Below, one piece after another: positions 17,231 through 25,782 of a stretch of 64,000 nt of DNA. Source of the stretch: Pelomonas sp. Root405 (GTDB lineage: Bacteria > Pseudomonadota > Gammaproteobacteria > Burkholderiales > Burkholderiaceae_C); NCBI RefSeq assembly GCF_001425165.1, contig NZ_LMDU01000001.1:899311-963310 (forward strand). Reading direction: 5' to 3'. The stretch's first letter is position 1, and each line of letters begins with the position of its first letter. The notes under the pieces are model-generated. The model ran no database searches. It saw only the letters and a program-made list of their open reading frames with translations, and was not told the origin of the DNA. The translations under genes were made by a program, and so were the position numbers.

Positions 17231-18861
17231 GGCGTCAATTCTGCGTCCAGAGATCCTGCAAGGGCAGCGCGCACGGTGGCCAGCGCGCCATCGCGCTGCA
17301 GGCGTTGCACGGCTTCGCGCAGGCCGGCCACCACTTGCGGCTGGCGCGGCAGGTCGTCGCCGAATATCTCCCGCAGGCCCAGCAAGCGATTCACCAGGCG
17401 GGCCGCGTCATCGCCGGCTTCGCGGCCGATGCGGCCCAGCGTGTCGCCCAGGCTGTCTGACTTCAGCAGGACGCCGCCTTGCGGGTCGCCCAGGCTGTCT
17501 GACTTCAGCAGGACGCCGCCTTGCGGGTCGCGGCCGCTGGCACACCACATCCACGCGGCCACGGCCAGCAGGGTCAGCGGTGCAGGCCGGCCGCTTTCGA
17601 GGTTGAGGCGCAGGCCGGCGAGCAGGCGCGAGGCCAGCTTGCCTGAGGCGTTGCGGCCGACGCGTTCCAGTTGGTGGGCGATGCGCGGGTTGCGCCAGCG
17701 CTCGACCAGCTCATGCGCATAGACGCGGATGTCGGGGCCGCCGGGCGGCAGCGTCGGCCGTTGCTCGTCGATGAGCAGGCGCAGCGCGTAGCGGCGCATC
17801 AGCGGCTCGGCCATCACCTCGGCCACCGTGGCGCAACCGGCCAGCAGGCCCAGGCAGGCCAGGGCCAGGTGACCGCCGTTGAGCAGGCGCAGCTTCGCGG
17901 CCTCCCACGGCGCGACGTCGTCGACGAAGACGGCACCGGCCGCTTCCCACAACGGGCGCGGGCCCTCGAAGTGCTCGATCACCCATTGGCTGAACGGCTC
18001 GGTGCTCACCGGTACCGCATCGGTCAGGCCGAGCATGGCGTCGGCACTGCGGCGGTCCACGTCGGTGGTGACGGGCACGATGCGGTCCACCATCGAGGAT
18101 GGGAACTGCACGTTGCGTGCGATCCATTCGGCCAGGCCGTCGTCCTGCGCCGCCGCCATGTCCAGGCAGACCTGGCGCAGCTGCCGGCCGTTGACGGGCA
18201 CGTTGTCGCAGGAGACCAGCACCGGCGGCGCCAGCCCCGCCATGCGCCGCATCGCCAGCCCGCGGACTAGCAGGCCCGGCACGGTGCGCGGCCAGGGGCG
18301 GTGGCAATCGGCGCGCACCGCGTCGTCCTGCCAGTCCAGGCGACCGCTGCGGGGATCTGCGCAGTAGCCCGTCTCGGTCACGGTGAGCGTCACCAGGCGC
18401 AGCTGCGGGTCAAGCAGCACCTGCCGCAGGCGCGCAGCATCCCATTGGGCATGCACGGCCTCGCGCAGGCTGCCCACGACCTCGGCCCGCAGGCCCTGGG
18501 GGCTGCGCACCAGCACGGTGTAGAGGCCTTGCTGCTGCTTGAGCGCCGGCAGGGCGCTGCCGGTGCGCAGGCTGGCCGCGACGATGCCCCATGCGGGCAG
18601 GTGCACAGCGGTCATCTCGGCCTCGATGGCGCGCTGCGTCAGCACCGCCTGGTGGGCGCGGTGGAAGGCGCCGCAGCCCAGGTGCAGGATGCCGGTGCGC
18701 AGTTCGCCCACATTAAAGCGTGGCCGTGCCACGCCCGCCGGCAGCCTGCCGAGCAGCGCGGGTGAGAGCCGGGGGCGCAGCAGCAGCGGTGCCCGCGGCG
18801 GGCGGATGGCGTCCTGGAGCTCGGCTGCGGAACGGGGTTGGTAGACGGGCAGGGCAACCAT
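17221..18861 (-). CDS. Mannitol/fructuronate-type long-chain dehydrogenase
   Basis: A 546-residue NAD-dependent polyol dehydrogenase of the mannitol dehydrogenase family (mannitol 2-dehydrogenase, arabinitol dehydrogenase, fructuronate reductase). Visible are GILHLGCGAFHRAHQAV near the cofactor site and KLRLLNGGH, which keeps the catalytic Lys-Asn-His spacing of the family at about residues 322-330. It is longer than the usual 480-500, partly because of a 14-residue in-frame tandem duplication (DPQGGVLLKSDSLG twice) in the C-terminal domain. The start ATG (18861) overlaps the DUF707 stop; a GTG one codon earlier is possible. The exact substrate is not decided by sequence. Confidence 0.83.
   Translation of the reverse strand: MVALPVYQPRSAAELQDAIRPPRAPLLLRPRLSPALLGRLPAGVARPRFNVGELRTGILHLGCGAFHRAHQAVLTQRAIEAEMTAVHLPAWGIVAASLRTGSALPALKQQQGLYTVLVRSPQGLRAEVVGSLREAVHAQWDAARLRQVLLDPQLRLVTLTVTETGYCADPRSGRLDWQDDAVRADCHRPWPRTVPGLLVRGLAMRRMAGLAPPVLVSCDNVPVNGRQLRQVCLDMAAAQDDGLAEWIARNVQFPSSMVDRIVPVTTDVDRRSADAMLGLTDAVPVSTEPFSQWVIEHFEGPRPLWEAAGAVFVDDVAPWEAAKLRLLNGGHLALACLGLLAGCATVAEVMAEPLMRRYALRLLIDEQRPTLPPGGPDIRVYAHELVERWRNPRIAHQLERVGRNASGKLASRLLAGLRLNLESGRPAPLTLLAVAAWMWCASGRDPQGGVLLKSDSLGDPQGGVLLKSDSLGDTLGRIGREAGDDAARLVNRLLGLREIFGDDLPRQPQVVAGLREAVQRLQRDGALATVRAALAGSLDAELTPCH
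17443..17531 (-). repeat. Exact 42-bp tandem duplication inside the dehydrogenase gene
   Basis: Bases 17443-17484 and 17485-17526 are identical, and the match runs five bases further. The unit is a multiple of three, so the reading frame is preserved and 14 residues are repeated. With no differences between the copies, the duplication looks recent. Confidence 0.92.
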
Positions 18862-19751
18862 CACACGCCCTCCTGCAGGGTGCGCCCGCGCGTGGCGTGC
18901 GCCGGCGTGCCGGCGACCGGGTAGGCCGGCCAGCCGTCGGCAGGGGCCTGCGCCTGCACCATCCAGGGCAGCAGCGCCGGGTTGCCGGGCAGCAGGTACT
19001 GCCAGCCGTCGACGAGCAGGGCGGTCAGCTCGGACGGGCCGAGCAGCAGCGGCTTGAGATCGGGCCCGAAGGCCTGGAAGACGCGGTGCACCTGCTCGCA
19101 GCCGTACTCGGCCAGCAGCCGGTCCGATTCAGCCAGCACCCGCGCGGCCAGGGTCGCGTCGCGGAAAGCGCCCACCGGTCGGGTGTGGCACACCGGCGTG
19201 GCATCGATCACGCCCATGTTCTGGTAGTCCAGCAGCCGCGGCCAGACCGAGTCCAGCCCCCAGCCCCAGCCTGTCGTGCTCAGCGAGAAGGTCGGCAGCA
19301 GCCGGTCCAGCGTCGGGCCGGAGAAGCAGGGCGCCATGATCTCCACGAAACCGGTGCAGCGCGCCGTGCAGCGCCGGTTGCGCATGGTGCTGTAGTGGGC
19401 GTAGTAGGAGTCCTCGTCGAGCGCCGGGGCGGACAGCGACCAGCCCAGGGCGGCCGTGGTGGCAAAGAAGCTGTCGATGTTGCCGGCATCGGTGAGCAGG
19501 TCGTCGTCGGGCAGCCAGATCTGCTCGTAGTCCCGCCAGCCATCCCAGCGCGTCAGCAGCTCGTTCAGGCCGGCCCACTTGGGGCCGACGATGACGTCGC
19601 TGGTGCTGCAGCCCTCCAAGGCTGCCTCGGGCAGCGGCTCGAAGGGGCAGAGGTGCAGGTCCCAGCTTCGCTCCTCGGCGCCGTCGAGCCAGCGCGGGTG
19701 CAGGGAATTGCGGCCGACACGGGCCACGACCAGGTGTCGTCGTCGTCTCAT
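18861..19751 (-). CDS. DUF707-family protein (glycosyltransferase-like), copy 2
   Basis: A 296-residue paralogue of the protein at 14027-14947. It begins MRRRRHLVVARVGRNSLHPRW and carries DVIVGPKWAGLNELL, the acidic motif IWLPDDDLLT, a FVEIMAPCFSGPTLDRLLPTFSLS block almost matching copy 1, and GWGLDSVWPR. The DDD and conserved WG-D residues point to a metal-dependent transferase fold, but no reaction is established. The ATG at 19749-19751 is chosen because similarity to copy 1 starts there. It overlaps the dehydrogenase start, so DUF707, dehydrogenase and phosphatase are one operon. Confidence 0.75.
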   Translation of the reverse strand: MRRRRHLVVARVGRNSLHPRWLDGAEERSWDLHLCPFEPLPEAALEGCSTSDVIVGPKWAGLNELLTRWDGWRDYEQIWLPDDDLLTDAGNIDSFFATTAALGWSLSAPALDEDSYYAHYSTMRNRRCTARCTGFVEIMAPCFSGPTLDRLLPTFSLSTTGWGWGLDSVWPRLLDYQNMGVIDATPVCHTRPVGAFRDATLAARVLAESDRLLAEYGCEQVHRVFQAFGPDLKPLLLGPSELTALLVDGWQYLLPGNPALLPWMVQAQAPADGWPAYPVAGTPAHATRGRTLQEGV

Positions 19752-19937
19752 TCCAATCCTTGGCAGTCTTGCTGCTGCTGCCATGGCAAGCGCTGTTCCA
19801 GCGGTCTGCGCCGCCATCGCGCAGGCAAGCGGCCTCGCTTGCCGCAAGACTTGCGGTCTGGATGTGTATCGGCAGGGTGGGTGCCTGGGCCGCTGCTACG
19901 CTTTGACGCGTTAGACGACTCGCTGGAGGCGAACCCT
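19752..19937. promoter_or_regulatory. Divergent intergenic region, DUF707 operon and thioesterase
   Basis: About 186 bases between two divergent starts, so promoters for both must lie here. It contains short inverted repeats (GCGGC...GCCGC near 19830). I could not assign a convincing -35/-10 pair. A good ribosome-binding site, GGAGG, precedes the thioesterase ATG. Confidence 0.4.
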
Positions 19938-20339
19938 ATGAAAGACTTCAACCAGCTCGGCGCTGCTCATCTGCCGGGCTATCTGGGCATCGTCATCGTC
20001 AGCACGGAAGGTGCCGAGGTCCAGGCCGAGCTTGCCGTGCGCCAGGAACTGATGGCGCCGAACGGCTACCTCCACGCAGGCAGCATCGTGACGCTGGCCG
20101 ATACCTGCGCCGGCTATGGTTGCCTGGCCAACCTGCCCGAGGGAGCGGTCGGCTTCACCACCATCGAGCTGAAGTCCAACCATCTCGGCACCGCACGGGA
20201 CGGCACCGTGGCCTGCACGGCCAAGGCCGTGCACCTCGGTCGCACGACGCAGGTCTGGGATGCGGTTGTCACCCACAAGGACACGGGCAAGACCATGGCC
20301 TTGTTCCGGTGCACGCAGATGGTGCTGTACGGGAAGTGA
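19938..20339 (+). CDS. PaaI-family hotdog thioesterase
   Basis: A 133-residue hotdog-fold protein. The catalytic region reads APNGYLHAGSIVTLADTCAGYG, with the HAGSIVTLAD signature of PaaI/YbgC-related acyl-CoA thioesterases, and the strand region GFTTIELKSNHLGTARDGTV is typical. It would hydrolyse aromatic or medium-chain acyl-CoA esters in the cytoplasm; the substrate is not shown. The ATG has GGAGG nine bases upstream. Its stop codon directly abuts that of convergent mpl with no base between. Confidence 0.87.
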   Translation: MKDFNQLGAAHLPGYLGIVIVSTEGAEVQAELAVRQELMAPNGYLHAGSIVTLADTCAGYGCLANLPEGAVGFTTIELKSNHLGTARDGTVACTAKAVHLGRTTQVWDAVVTHKDTGKTMALFRCTQMVLYGK

Positions 20340-21701
20340 CTAGCGAGTCAGGGCAGCCAGCAGCTTCTGGTGGATACCGTCGAAGCCGCCATTGCTCATG
20401 CAAAGCAGATGGTCGCCGGGCTTGGCGACCTTGACGACCGCGGCGATCAGCGCATCGACATCGGCGCCGACGAAGGCCTGCGCACCCATCGGCGCCAGCG
20501 CTTCCTTGGCATCCCAGCTCAGACCCTGCTGATTGCAGAAGGCCAGGTCCGCCTCTTCCAGTGCCCAGGGCAACTGGGCCTTCATCGTGCCGAGCTTCAT
20601 CGTGTTGGAACGCGGCTCGAAGATGGCGAGGATGCGCTCGGCCGGCGCGATGCGGCGGCGCAGGCCGTTGACGGTGGTGCGGATGGCGGTGGGGTGATGG
20701 GCGAAGTCGTCGTAGACCTTGATGCCGCCCGCTTCACCGCGCAGTTCCATGCGACGACGCACGTTCTGGAATTCGGCGAAAGCTGCGGCCGACTGCTCGG
20801 GCGACACGCCGACATGCTCGGCCGCGGCGATGGCCGCCAGTGCGTTGAGCTGGTTGTGCTCACCGATCAAGCTCCACTCGACCCGCGCCACCTTGAGGCT
20901 GCCGCGCAGCACGTCGAAGGCTTGCGGCTCGCCGCGGGCGCGCAGCATGCCAGCTTCTTCCTTCTTGGCGCCGAAGCGCTGCACCTCGCTCCAGCAACCG
21001 CGCGCGATGACGCGCTGCAGCGCCTCCTCTCGCGCGTTGACGACCAGGCGGCCGCTGGCCGGCACGGTGCGCACGAGGTGGTGGAACTGGGTCTCGATGG
21101 CGGCCAGGTCCGGAAAGATGTCGGCGTGGTCGTGCTCGAGGTTGTTCAGCACGGCCGTGCGCGGCCGGTAATGGACGAACTTGCTGCGCTTGTCGAAGAA
21201 GGCGGTGTCGTACTCGTCAGCCTCGATCACGAAGGCCTGGCCTTCGCCGAGTCGCGCGGAGACACCGAAGTTCTGCGGCACGCCGCCGACCAGAAAACCG
21301 GGCTTCAGCCCCGCGTGCTCAAGGATCCAGGCCAGCATGGACGTGGTCGACGTCTTGCCATGCGTGCCGGCGACCGCCAGCGTGTGGCGGCCCTGCAGCA
21401 CATGCTCGGCCAGCCATTGCGGGCCGGAGGTGTAGGGCAGGCCCGCGTCGAGGATGGCTTCCATCAACGGGAAGCGCTCGCCGCGCGTGACGACATTGCC
21501 GATGACGAAGACGTCGGGCTTGAGCGCCAGCTGCTCGGCGCCGAAGCCGGTGATGAGCTCGATGCCCAGGGCTTGAAGCTGGGTGCTCATCGGTGGGTAG
21601 ACGTTGGCGTCGCAGCCGGTGACCTTGTGGCCGGCTTCGCGCGCGAGTGCCGCCAGACCGCCCATGAAGGTGCCGCAAATGCCGAGGATGTGAAGGTGCA
21701 T
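20340..21701 (-). CDS. mpl: UDP-N-acetylmuramate:L-alanyl-gamma-D-glutamyl-meso-diaminopimelate ligase
   Basis: Mpl reattaches recycled murein tripeptide to UDP-MurNAc in cell-wall recycling. The 453-residue protein begins MHLHILGICGTFMGGLAALA, has the Mur ligase ATP loop VAGTHGKTSTTSML at about residues 112-125, and the EADEYDTAFFDKRSKFVHYRP block that separates Mpl from MurC. It is the last gene of the leftward thiD-hemL-mpl series, 26 bases after hemL. Confidence 0.95.
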   Translation of the reverse strand: MHLHILGICGTFMGGLAALAREAGHKVTGCDANVYPPMSTQLQALGIELITGFGAEQLALKPDVFVIGNVVTRGERFPLMEAILDAGLPYTSGPQWLAEHVLQGRHTLAVAGTHGKTSTTSMLAWILEHAGLKPGFLVGGVPQNFGVSARLGEGQAFVIEADEYDTAFFDKRSKFVHYRPRTAVLNNLEHDHADIFPDLAAIETQFHHLVRTVPASGRLVVNAREEALQRVIARGCWSEVQRFGAKKEEAGMLRARGEPQAFDVLRGSLKVARVEWSLIGEHNQLNALAAIAAAEHVGVSPEQSAAAFAEFQNVRRRMELRGEAGGIKVYDDFAHHPTAIRTTVNGLRRRIAPAERILAIFEPRSNTMKLGTMKAQLPWALEEADLAFCNQQGLSWDAKEALAPMGAQAFVGADVDALIAAVVKVAKPGDHLLCMSNGGFDGIHQKLLAALTR

Positions 21702-21727
21702 GTCAGTGGCGCCGCGGGCGCGAAGGA

Positions 21728-23014
21728 TCAGCGCAGGGCCGTGCGCGCCGCCGCGAGCGTGGCGTCGATGTCGGCCTGGCTGTGGGCCGCCGACACGAAG
21801 CCCGCCTCGTAAAGGGCCGGCGCCAGATAAACGCCGGCGTCCAGCATCGCGTGGAAGAAGCTGTTGAAACGGGTCTTGTCCGTGGTCATCACGGTGGCGT
21901 AGTTCTGCGGCAGCTCGGGCATCAGGAAGAAGCCGAACATGCCACCTTCGCTGTCTGCGCTGAACGGCACGCCGTTCTCGGCGGCGACTGCGCTGAGGCC
22001 GTCAATCAGCTGGCAAGTCTTGGCAGACAGGGCCTCGAAGAAGCCGGGCTTCTGGATCTCGCGCAACGTCGCCAGTCCGCAGGCCGTGGCCACCGGGTTG
22101 CCCGACAGCGTGCCGGCCTGGTAGACGCCGCCCAGCGGGGCCAGGTGTTGCATGACCTCGCGCCTGGCACCGAAGGCGGCGAGCGGCATGCCGCCGCCGA
22201 TGACTTTGCCGAAGACCGAGATGTCCGGTGCGAAGCCGGGGATGAGCCTGGCGTAATGCGCCTGGGCACCGCCCAGGGCGACGCGGAAGCCGGTCATCAC
22301 TTCGTCCAGCACCAGCAAAGCGCCATGCGCCGTGCACAACCGGCGCAGCGCGCTCATGAAGGGCAGGGACGCGCGCACGAAGTTCATGTTGCCGGCAATC
22401 GGCTCGACGATGACGCAGGCGAGCTGGTCGCCGTATTGCGCGAATGCGGCTTCGAGTTGCTCGACGTTGTTGTATTCGAGGACGACGGTGTCGGCGGCGG
22501 CGCCCGGCGTGACGCCCGCGCTGGTGGGGTGGCCGAAGGTCGCGAGCCCCGAGCCCGCTTTCACGAGCAGCGCGTCGGTATGGCCGTGGTAGCAACCCTC
22601 GAACTTGATGAACTTGGCCCGACCGGTGGCGCCGCGCGCCAGGCGGATGGCGCTCATCGTCGCCTCGGTGCCCGAGCTGACCAGGCGAACCTGATCCATG
22701 CTGGGTACGAGCTTCAGGATCTCCTCGGCCAGCTCGATCTCGCGCTCGGTCGGCGCGCCGAAGGAAAAGCCTTCGGCCGCGGCCTTGGTCACGGCTTCCA
22801 GCACGGCCGGGTGGCCGTGGCCCAGGATCATTGGCCCCCAGGAGCCGATGTAGTCGACATAACGCTTGCCTTCGGCGTCATAGATGTAGGCGCCTTCGCC
22901 GCGGGCGATGAAGCGGGGCGTGCCACCGACGGCGCGGAAGGCGCGCACGGGCGAGTTGACCCCGCCGGGGATGACGCGCGAGGCGCGTTCGAAGAGCTCG
23001 GTATTGCTGGCCAT
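21728..23014 (-). CDS. hemL: Glutamate-1-semialdehyde 2,1-aminomutase
   Basis: HemL makes 5-aminolevulinate from glutamate-1-semialdehyde, the committed step for heme in the C5 pathway. The 428-residue class III aminotransferase starts [26 protein letters not shown], has the PLP-site stretch [12 protein letters not shown], and the Schiff-base lysine in [13 protein letters not shown]. It sits 18 bases after thiD. Heme supply fits the heme-copper oxidase operon elsewhere in the window, though there is no sign of shared regulation. Confidence 0.97.
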   Translation of the reverse strand: MASNTELFERASRVIPGGVNSPVRAFRAVGGTPRFIARGEGAYIYDAEGKRYVDYIGSWGPMILGHGHPAVLEAVTKAAAEGFSFGAPTEREIELAEEILKLVPSMDQVRLVSSGTEATMSAIRLARGATGRAKFIKFEGCYHGHTDALLVKAGSGLATFGHPTSAGVTPGAAADTVVLEYNNVEQLEAAFAQYGDQLACVIVEPIAGNMNFVRASLPFMSALRRLCTAHGALLVLDEVMTGFRVALGGAQAHYARLIPGFAPDISVFGKVIGGGMPLAAFGARREVMQHLAPLGGVYQAGTLSGNPVATACGLATLREIQKPGFFEALSAKTCQLIDGLSAVAAENGVPFSADSEGGMFGFFLMPELPQNYATVMTTDKTRFNSFFHAMLDAGVYLAPALYEAGFVSAAHSQADIDATLAAARTALR

Positions 23015-23032
23015 GAAGAACGAATCAAGAGG

Positions 23033-23977
23033 TCAATGCATGCGGCGCGGCGTCTTCGGCGGCGCCTCGGGCTCGGGGTCGGGCTCGAAGTCTGGGGGCT
23101 CGCCGCCTTCCTCGTCCGCCCCGGGCAGGGCCCAGAAGAAACGGTCGGGGATGACATTGCCCATGCCCGGCCGGAAGCCGGCGTCGAGCGACTGGTCTAG
23201 GAAGGAGAGGGCCTCGCTGACGGCGGAGTGCAATTCAGCCCCGACCGACAACAGGGCCGCCAGCGCCGCCGACAGCGTGTCGCCGGCACCCACGAAGGCG
23301 GTCTCGAAGCGCTCGAACTTTTCGCCGGTGATGGGGCCCTGCGCGTTGGCCAGCACGTTGTCCACGTACTGGTTGGGCAGCTGCATGCCGGTCACCAGCA
23401 CATGCTGGGCGCCGGCCTGCGCGGCCGCCACCGCCAGCTCGCGCGCCGAGGGCGCCCGCTCGTTGTCCCAGTCTGGCAGCAGGAAGTCGGTCATCGTTTT
23501 GTGGTTGCCCACCAGCACGGCCGTCTGCGGCAGCACCAGCTCGCGCAGCGCGTCCAGGTATTGCTGCTGCTCGTCCTCGTCGATCCAGGCGACCGAGGGC
23601 AGATAGGTGACCAGTGGCACGTCCGGGTAGTCGCTGAGGACCTCGGCGACGGCGCTGACGGCTTCTGCATTGCCGAGGAAGCCAACCTTCCAGGCCGTGA
23701 TGGGCACGTCCTCAAGGATGTGGCGGGCTTGCTCGGCAACGGTGTCGGCGTCGAGGTTCTCGTGCTCGAAGACCTCGGCGGTGTCGCGCAGCACGACCGC
23801 GGTGACAACGGGCAGGCAGTGCGCGCCCATGGCCGCGATGGTGGCCACGTCGCCAGCCAGGCCACCGGCACCGGACGCGTCGCTGGCGTTGAAGCTCAGC
23901 ACGCAAGCCGGCGGCGGGCTTTCCTGTTCGGATTCATCGACCACGGGGTCGGCGGGTAGGGGGGGTGTTGGGCTCAT
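23033..23977 (-). CDS. thiD: Divergent ThiD-like kinase (hydroxymethylpyrimidine/phosphomethylpyrimidine kinase family)
   Basis: A 314-residue ribokinase-superfamily protein. The N-terminal VLSFNASDASGAGGLAGDVATIAAMG corresponds to the ThiD substrate loop, WKVGFLGNAEAV to its middle motif, and the C-terminal FVGAGDTLSAALAALLS to the anion-hole and catalytic aspartate. Other family motifs are altered (VLVGNHKTMTDFL instead of the usual NxxE region), and there is an acidic Pro/Glu-rich tail of about 30 residues. It may not act as a normal bifunctional ThiD; a related kinase role is possible. The ATG at 23975-23977 is the first that fits the family. Confidence 0.7.
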   Translation of the reverse strand: MSPTPPLPADPVVDESEQESPPPACVLSFNASDASGAGGLAGDVATIAAMGAHCLPVVTAVVLRDTAEVFEHENLDADTVAEQARHILEDVPITAWKVGFLGNAEAVSAVAEVLSDYPDVPLVTYLPSVAWIDEDEQQQYLDALRELVLPQTAVLVGNHKTMTDFLLPDWDNERAPSARELAVAAAQAGAQHVLVTGMQLPNQYVDNVLANAQGPITGEKFERFETAFVGAGDTLSAALAALLSVGAELHSAVSEALSFLDQSLDAGFRPGMGNVIPDRFFWALPGADEEGGEPPDFEPDPEPEAPPKTPRRMH

Positions 23978-24138
23978 GGGGAGGTCGTCGCGGGCGCGGC
24001 CTAAGAGCTGCCGCAAAGCGTGGAGTCTGCCGCTAAAAGGGCGCTTCTGAGGCGCTGGGCACAGGCGTTTGCCCTCAGCATTGCGCTCTCGGGCCCTGGC
24101 TAGAATGATTCGATTGTAGTGAGCAAACTCTAAGCACC
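23978..24138. promoter_or_regulatory. Divergent promoter region of thiD-hemL-mpl and the rubredoxin-pil genes
   Basis: About 160 bases between divergent starts. On the plus strand TAGAAT (24101-24106) is one base from the -10 consensus, 33 bases before the rubredoxin start, but no good -35 sits at 16-18 bases. No other element was recognised. Confidence 0.35.
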
Positions 24139-24312
24139 GTGAGCGAACCCAGTACCTGGATGTGCCTGATCTGCGGATGGATCTATGACGAAGCCGCAGG
24201 CGATCCGGAGCACGGCATCGCGCCGGGCACCGCCTGGGCCGATGTGGACATGAACTGGACCTGCCCCGACTGCGGTGCCCGCAAAGAGGATTTCGAGATG
24301 GTGCGCATCTGA
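24139..24312 (+). CDS. Rubredoxin
   Basis: A 57-residue small iron protein beginning at GTG (24139): MSEPSTWMCLICGWIYDEAA. Two CxxC knuckles (C9/C12 and C42/C45, the second reading CPDCGARKEDF) bind a single iron for one-electron transfer in the cytoplasm. Rubredoxins commonly serve hydroxylases or oxidative-stress reductases; the partner is not visible here. It lies just upstream of pilG, an arrangement typical of betaproteobacteria, with no obvious functional link to twitching motility. Confidence 0.93.
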   Translation: MSEPSTWMCLICGWIYDEAAGDPEHGIAPGTAWADVDMNWTCPDCGARKEDFEMVRI

Positions 24313-24388
24313 CTCTGACTTGGCCTCGCAAGCCTCAAAGGGGGCCGAAAGGGCCGGGCCCCGAGCTGAAGTTCCGAGGAGACGACGT

Positions 24389-24793
24389 TTGAACGATCAA
24401 GTTTCCGGTGCAGGACCCACGCGTATCCTGGTCATCGACGACAGCAACACCATCCGCCGCAGCGCGGAAATCTTCCTGAAGCAAGGCGGCCATGAGGTGG
24501 CTCTGGCCGAGGACGGCTTCGACGCGCTGGCCAAGCTGGGCGACTTTCATCCCGATCTCGTGTTCTGCGACATCCTGATGCCGCGCCTGGACGGCTACCA
24601 GACCTGCGCCATCATCAAGCGCAACCCGGAGTTCTCGGGAGTGCCGGTGATCATGCTGTCTTCGAAAGATGGCCTGTTCGACAAGGCCCGCGGGCGCATG
24701 GTGGGCTCGCAGGACTACCTGACCAAGCCTTTCACCAAGGACCAGCTGCTTCAGGCGGTGCTGCAGCACCGCCGCCAGGAAGCACGTACCTAG
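24389..24793 (+). CDS. pilG: Twitching-motility response regulator PilG
   Basis: A 134-residue single-domain receiver. The phosphoacceptor aspartate lies in LVFCDILMPRLDGY; the acidic pair is in LVIDDSN and the lysine in YLTKPFTKD. In the Pil-Chp system PilG stimulates pilus extension. The start is taken as TTG at 24389 because it follows a strong CGAGGAG ribosome-binding site at 24375-24381 and gives the family N-terminus; the open frame runs further upstream without similarity. First of the pilG-H-I-J-L series. Confidence 0.88.
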   Translation: MNDQVSGAGPTRILVIDDSNTIRRSAEIFLKQGGHEVALAEDGFDALAKLGDFHPDLVFCDILMPRLDGYQTCAIIKRNPEFSGVPVIMLSSKDGLFDKARGRMVGSQDYLTKPFTKDQLLQAVLQHRRQEART

Positions 24794-24804
24794 AGAGAAC
24801 TGCC

Positions 24805-25170
24805 ATGAGCATCCATAACATCCTGCTGGTTGACGATTCCAAGACCGAACTGCATGCGCTGTCGGAAATGCTGGTCAAACGCGGCTTTGACGTGCGCACC
24901 GCCGAGAACGCCGAAGAGGCGATGAAGCGCCTGGCCGAGGCCAAGCCCGACCTGATCCTGATGGACGTCGTCATGCCCGGGCAGAACGGCTTCCAGCTGA
25001 CCCGGGCCATCACGCGCGACGAGCGCTATGCCGGCGTGCCCATCATCATGTGCACGAGCAAGGGCCAGGAGACCGACAAGGTCTGGGGCATGCGCCAGGG
25101 CGCGAGCGACTACGTCGTCAAGCCCGTCAAGGCCGAAGAACTCCTCGCCAAGATCAAAGCCCTCGGCTAA
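24805..25170 (+). CDS. pilH: Twitching-motility response regulator PilH
   Basis: A 121-residue CheY-like receiver with DD in LLVDDSK, the phosphorylated aspartate in LILMDVVMPGQNGF, and KP in YVVKPVKAEE. In the Pil-Chp pathway PilH acts as a second CheY-like protein, linked to pilus retraction and to draining phosphate from the kinase. It starts 11 bases after pilG and 9 bases before pilI. Confidence 0.92.
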   Translation: MSIHNILLVDDSKTELHALSEMLVKRGFDVRTAENAEEAMKRLAEAKPDLILMDVVMPGQNGFQLTRAITRDERYAGVPIIMCTSKGQETDKVWGMRQGASDYVVKPVKAEELLAKIKALG

Positions 25171-25179
25171 GGCACTCGC

Positions 25180-25710
25180 ATGGCCAACAAGACCGCCCTC
25201 CGCGAACTCCAGCAGCGCCTTGCCGAGCGCATGCAGGCTGCGCGTGAGCAGACGCTCATCGCGAACTGGCTGGCTGTGGAGTGCGCGGGCGTCGGCCTGC
25301 TGTTTTCGCTGAAGCAGGCCAGCGAGATCTTCGCACCCGTGCCGATCAAGCCCGTGCCTTATGCCAAGCCCTGGCTGGCCGGCGTGGCCAACCTGCGCGG
25401 TGGCCTGTTCACGGTCGTCGACCTCGCCGTCTACCTCGGCCTGCGCGAGCCGTCTTTGAACCGCGGCGTGGCCGCACAGAGCCGCTTGGTATCGCTGGGC
25501 AGCGACCTGAATCTGAACTGCGCGCTGCTGGTTGACCGGCTGGCCGGTCTTCGCAGCGACGAGCAACTGCCGCTGGCGCCGCAGCAGCCGGCCGGGCCGC
25601 TGCCTCGTTTTGCTGGCGCCCTGCGCCGCGACGAGGCCGGCCGCAGCTGGCAGGAAATCAATCTCGAAGCGTTGGCGCGGCAGGAAAACTTCCTGCACAT
25701 CGTTGCGTGA
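25180..25710 (+). CDS. pilI: CheW-like adaptor PilI
   Basis: A 176-residue CheW-domain protein (ECAGVGLLFSLKQASEIFAPVPI, then WLAGVANLRGGLFTVVDLAVYLG) that would bridge the PilJ receptor and the PilL/ChpA kinase. Its place between pilH and pilJ is the canonical one. It is distinct from the second CheW at 59641-60141. Confidence 0.9.
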   Translation: MANKTALRELQQRLAERMQAAREQTLIANWLAVECAGVGLLFSLKQASEIFAPVPIKPVPYAKPWLAGVANLRGGLFTVVDLAVYLGLREPSLNRGVAAQSRLVSLGSDLNLNCALLVDRLAGLRSDEQLPLAPQQPAGPLPRFAGALRRDEAGRSWQEINLEALARQENFLHIVA

Positions 25711-25782
25711 TGGACGCTTCGTTTTCAAACTTCAAGCCGCGTGCAGACGCGGACATCACAAACACTGAAGGACGAGGGTGAG

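Noticed and set aside
17443-17531. Possible CRISPR or frameshift in the dehydrogenase
   Set aside because: Two 42-bp units without spacers, length divisible by three, reading frame intact.
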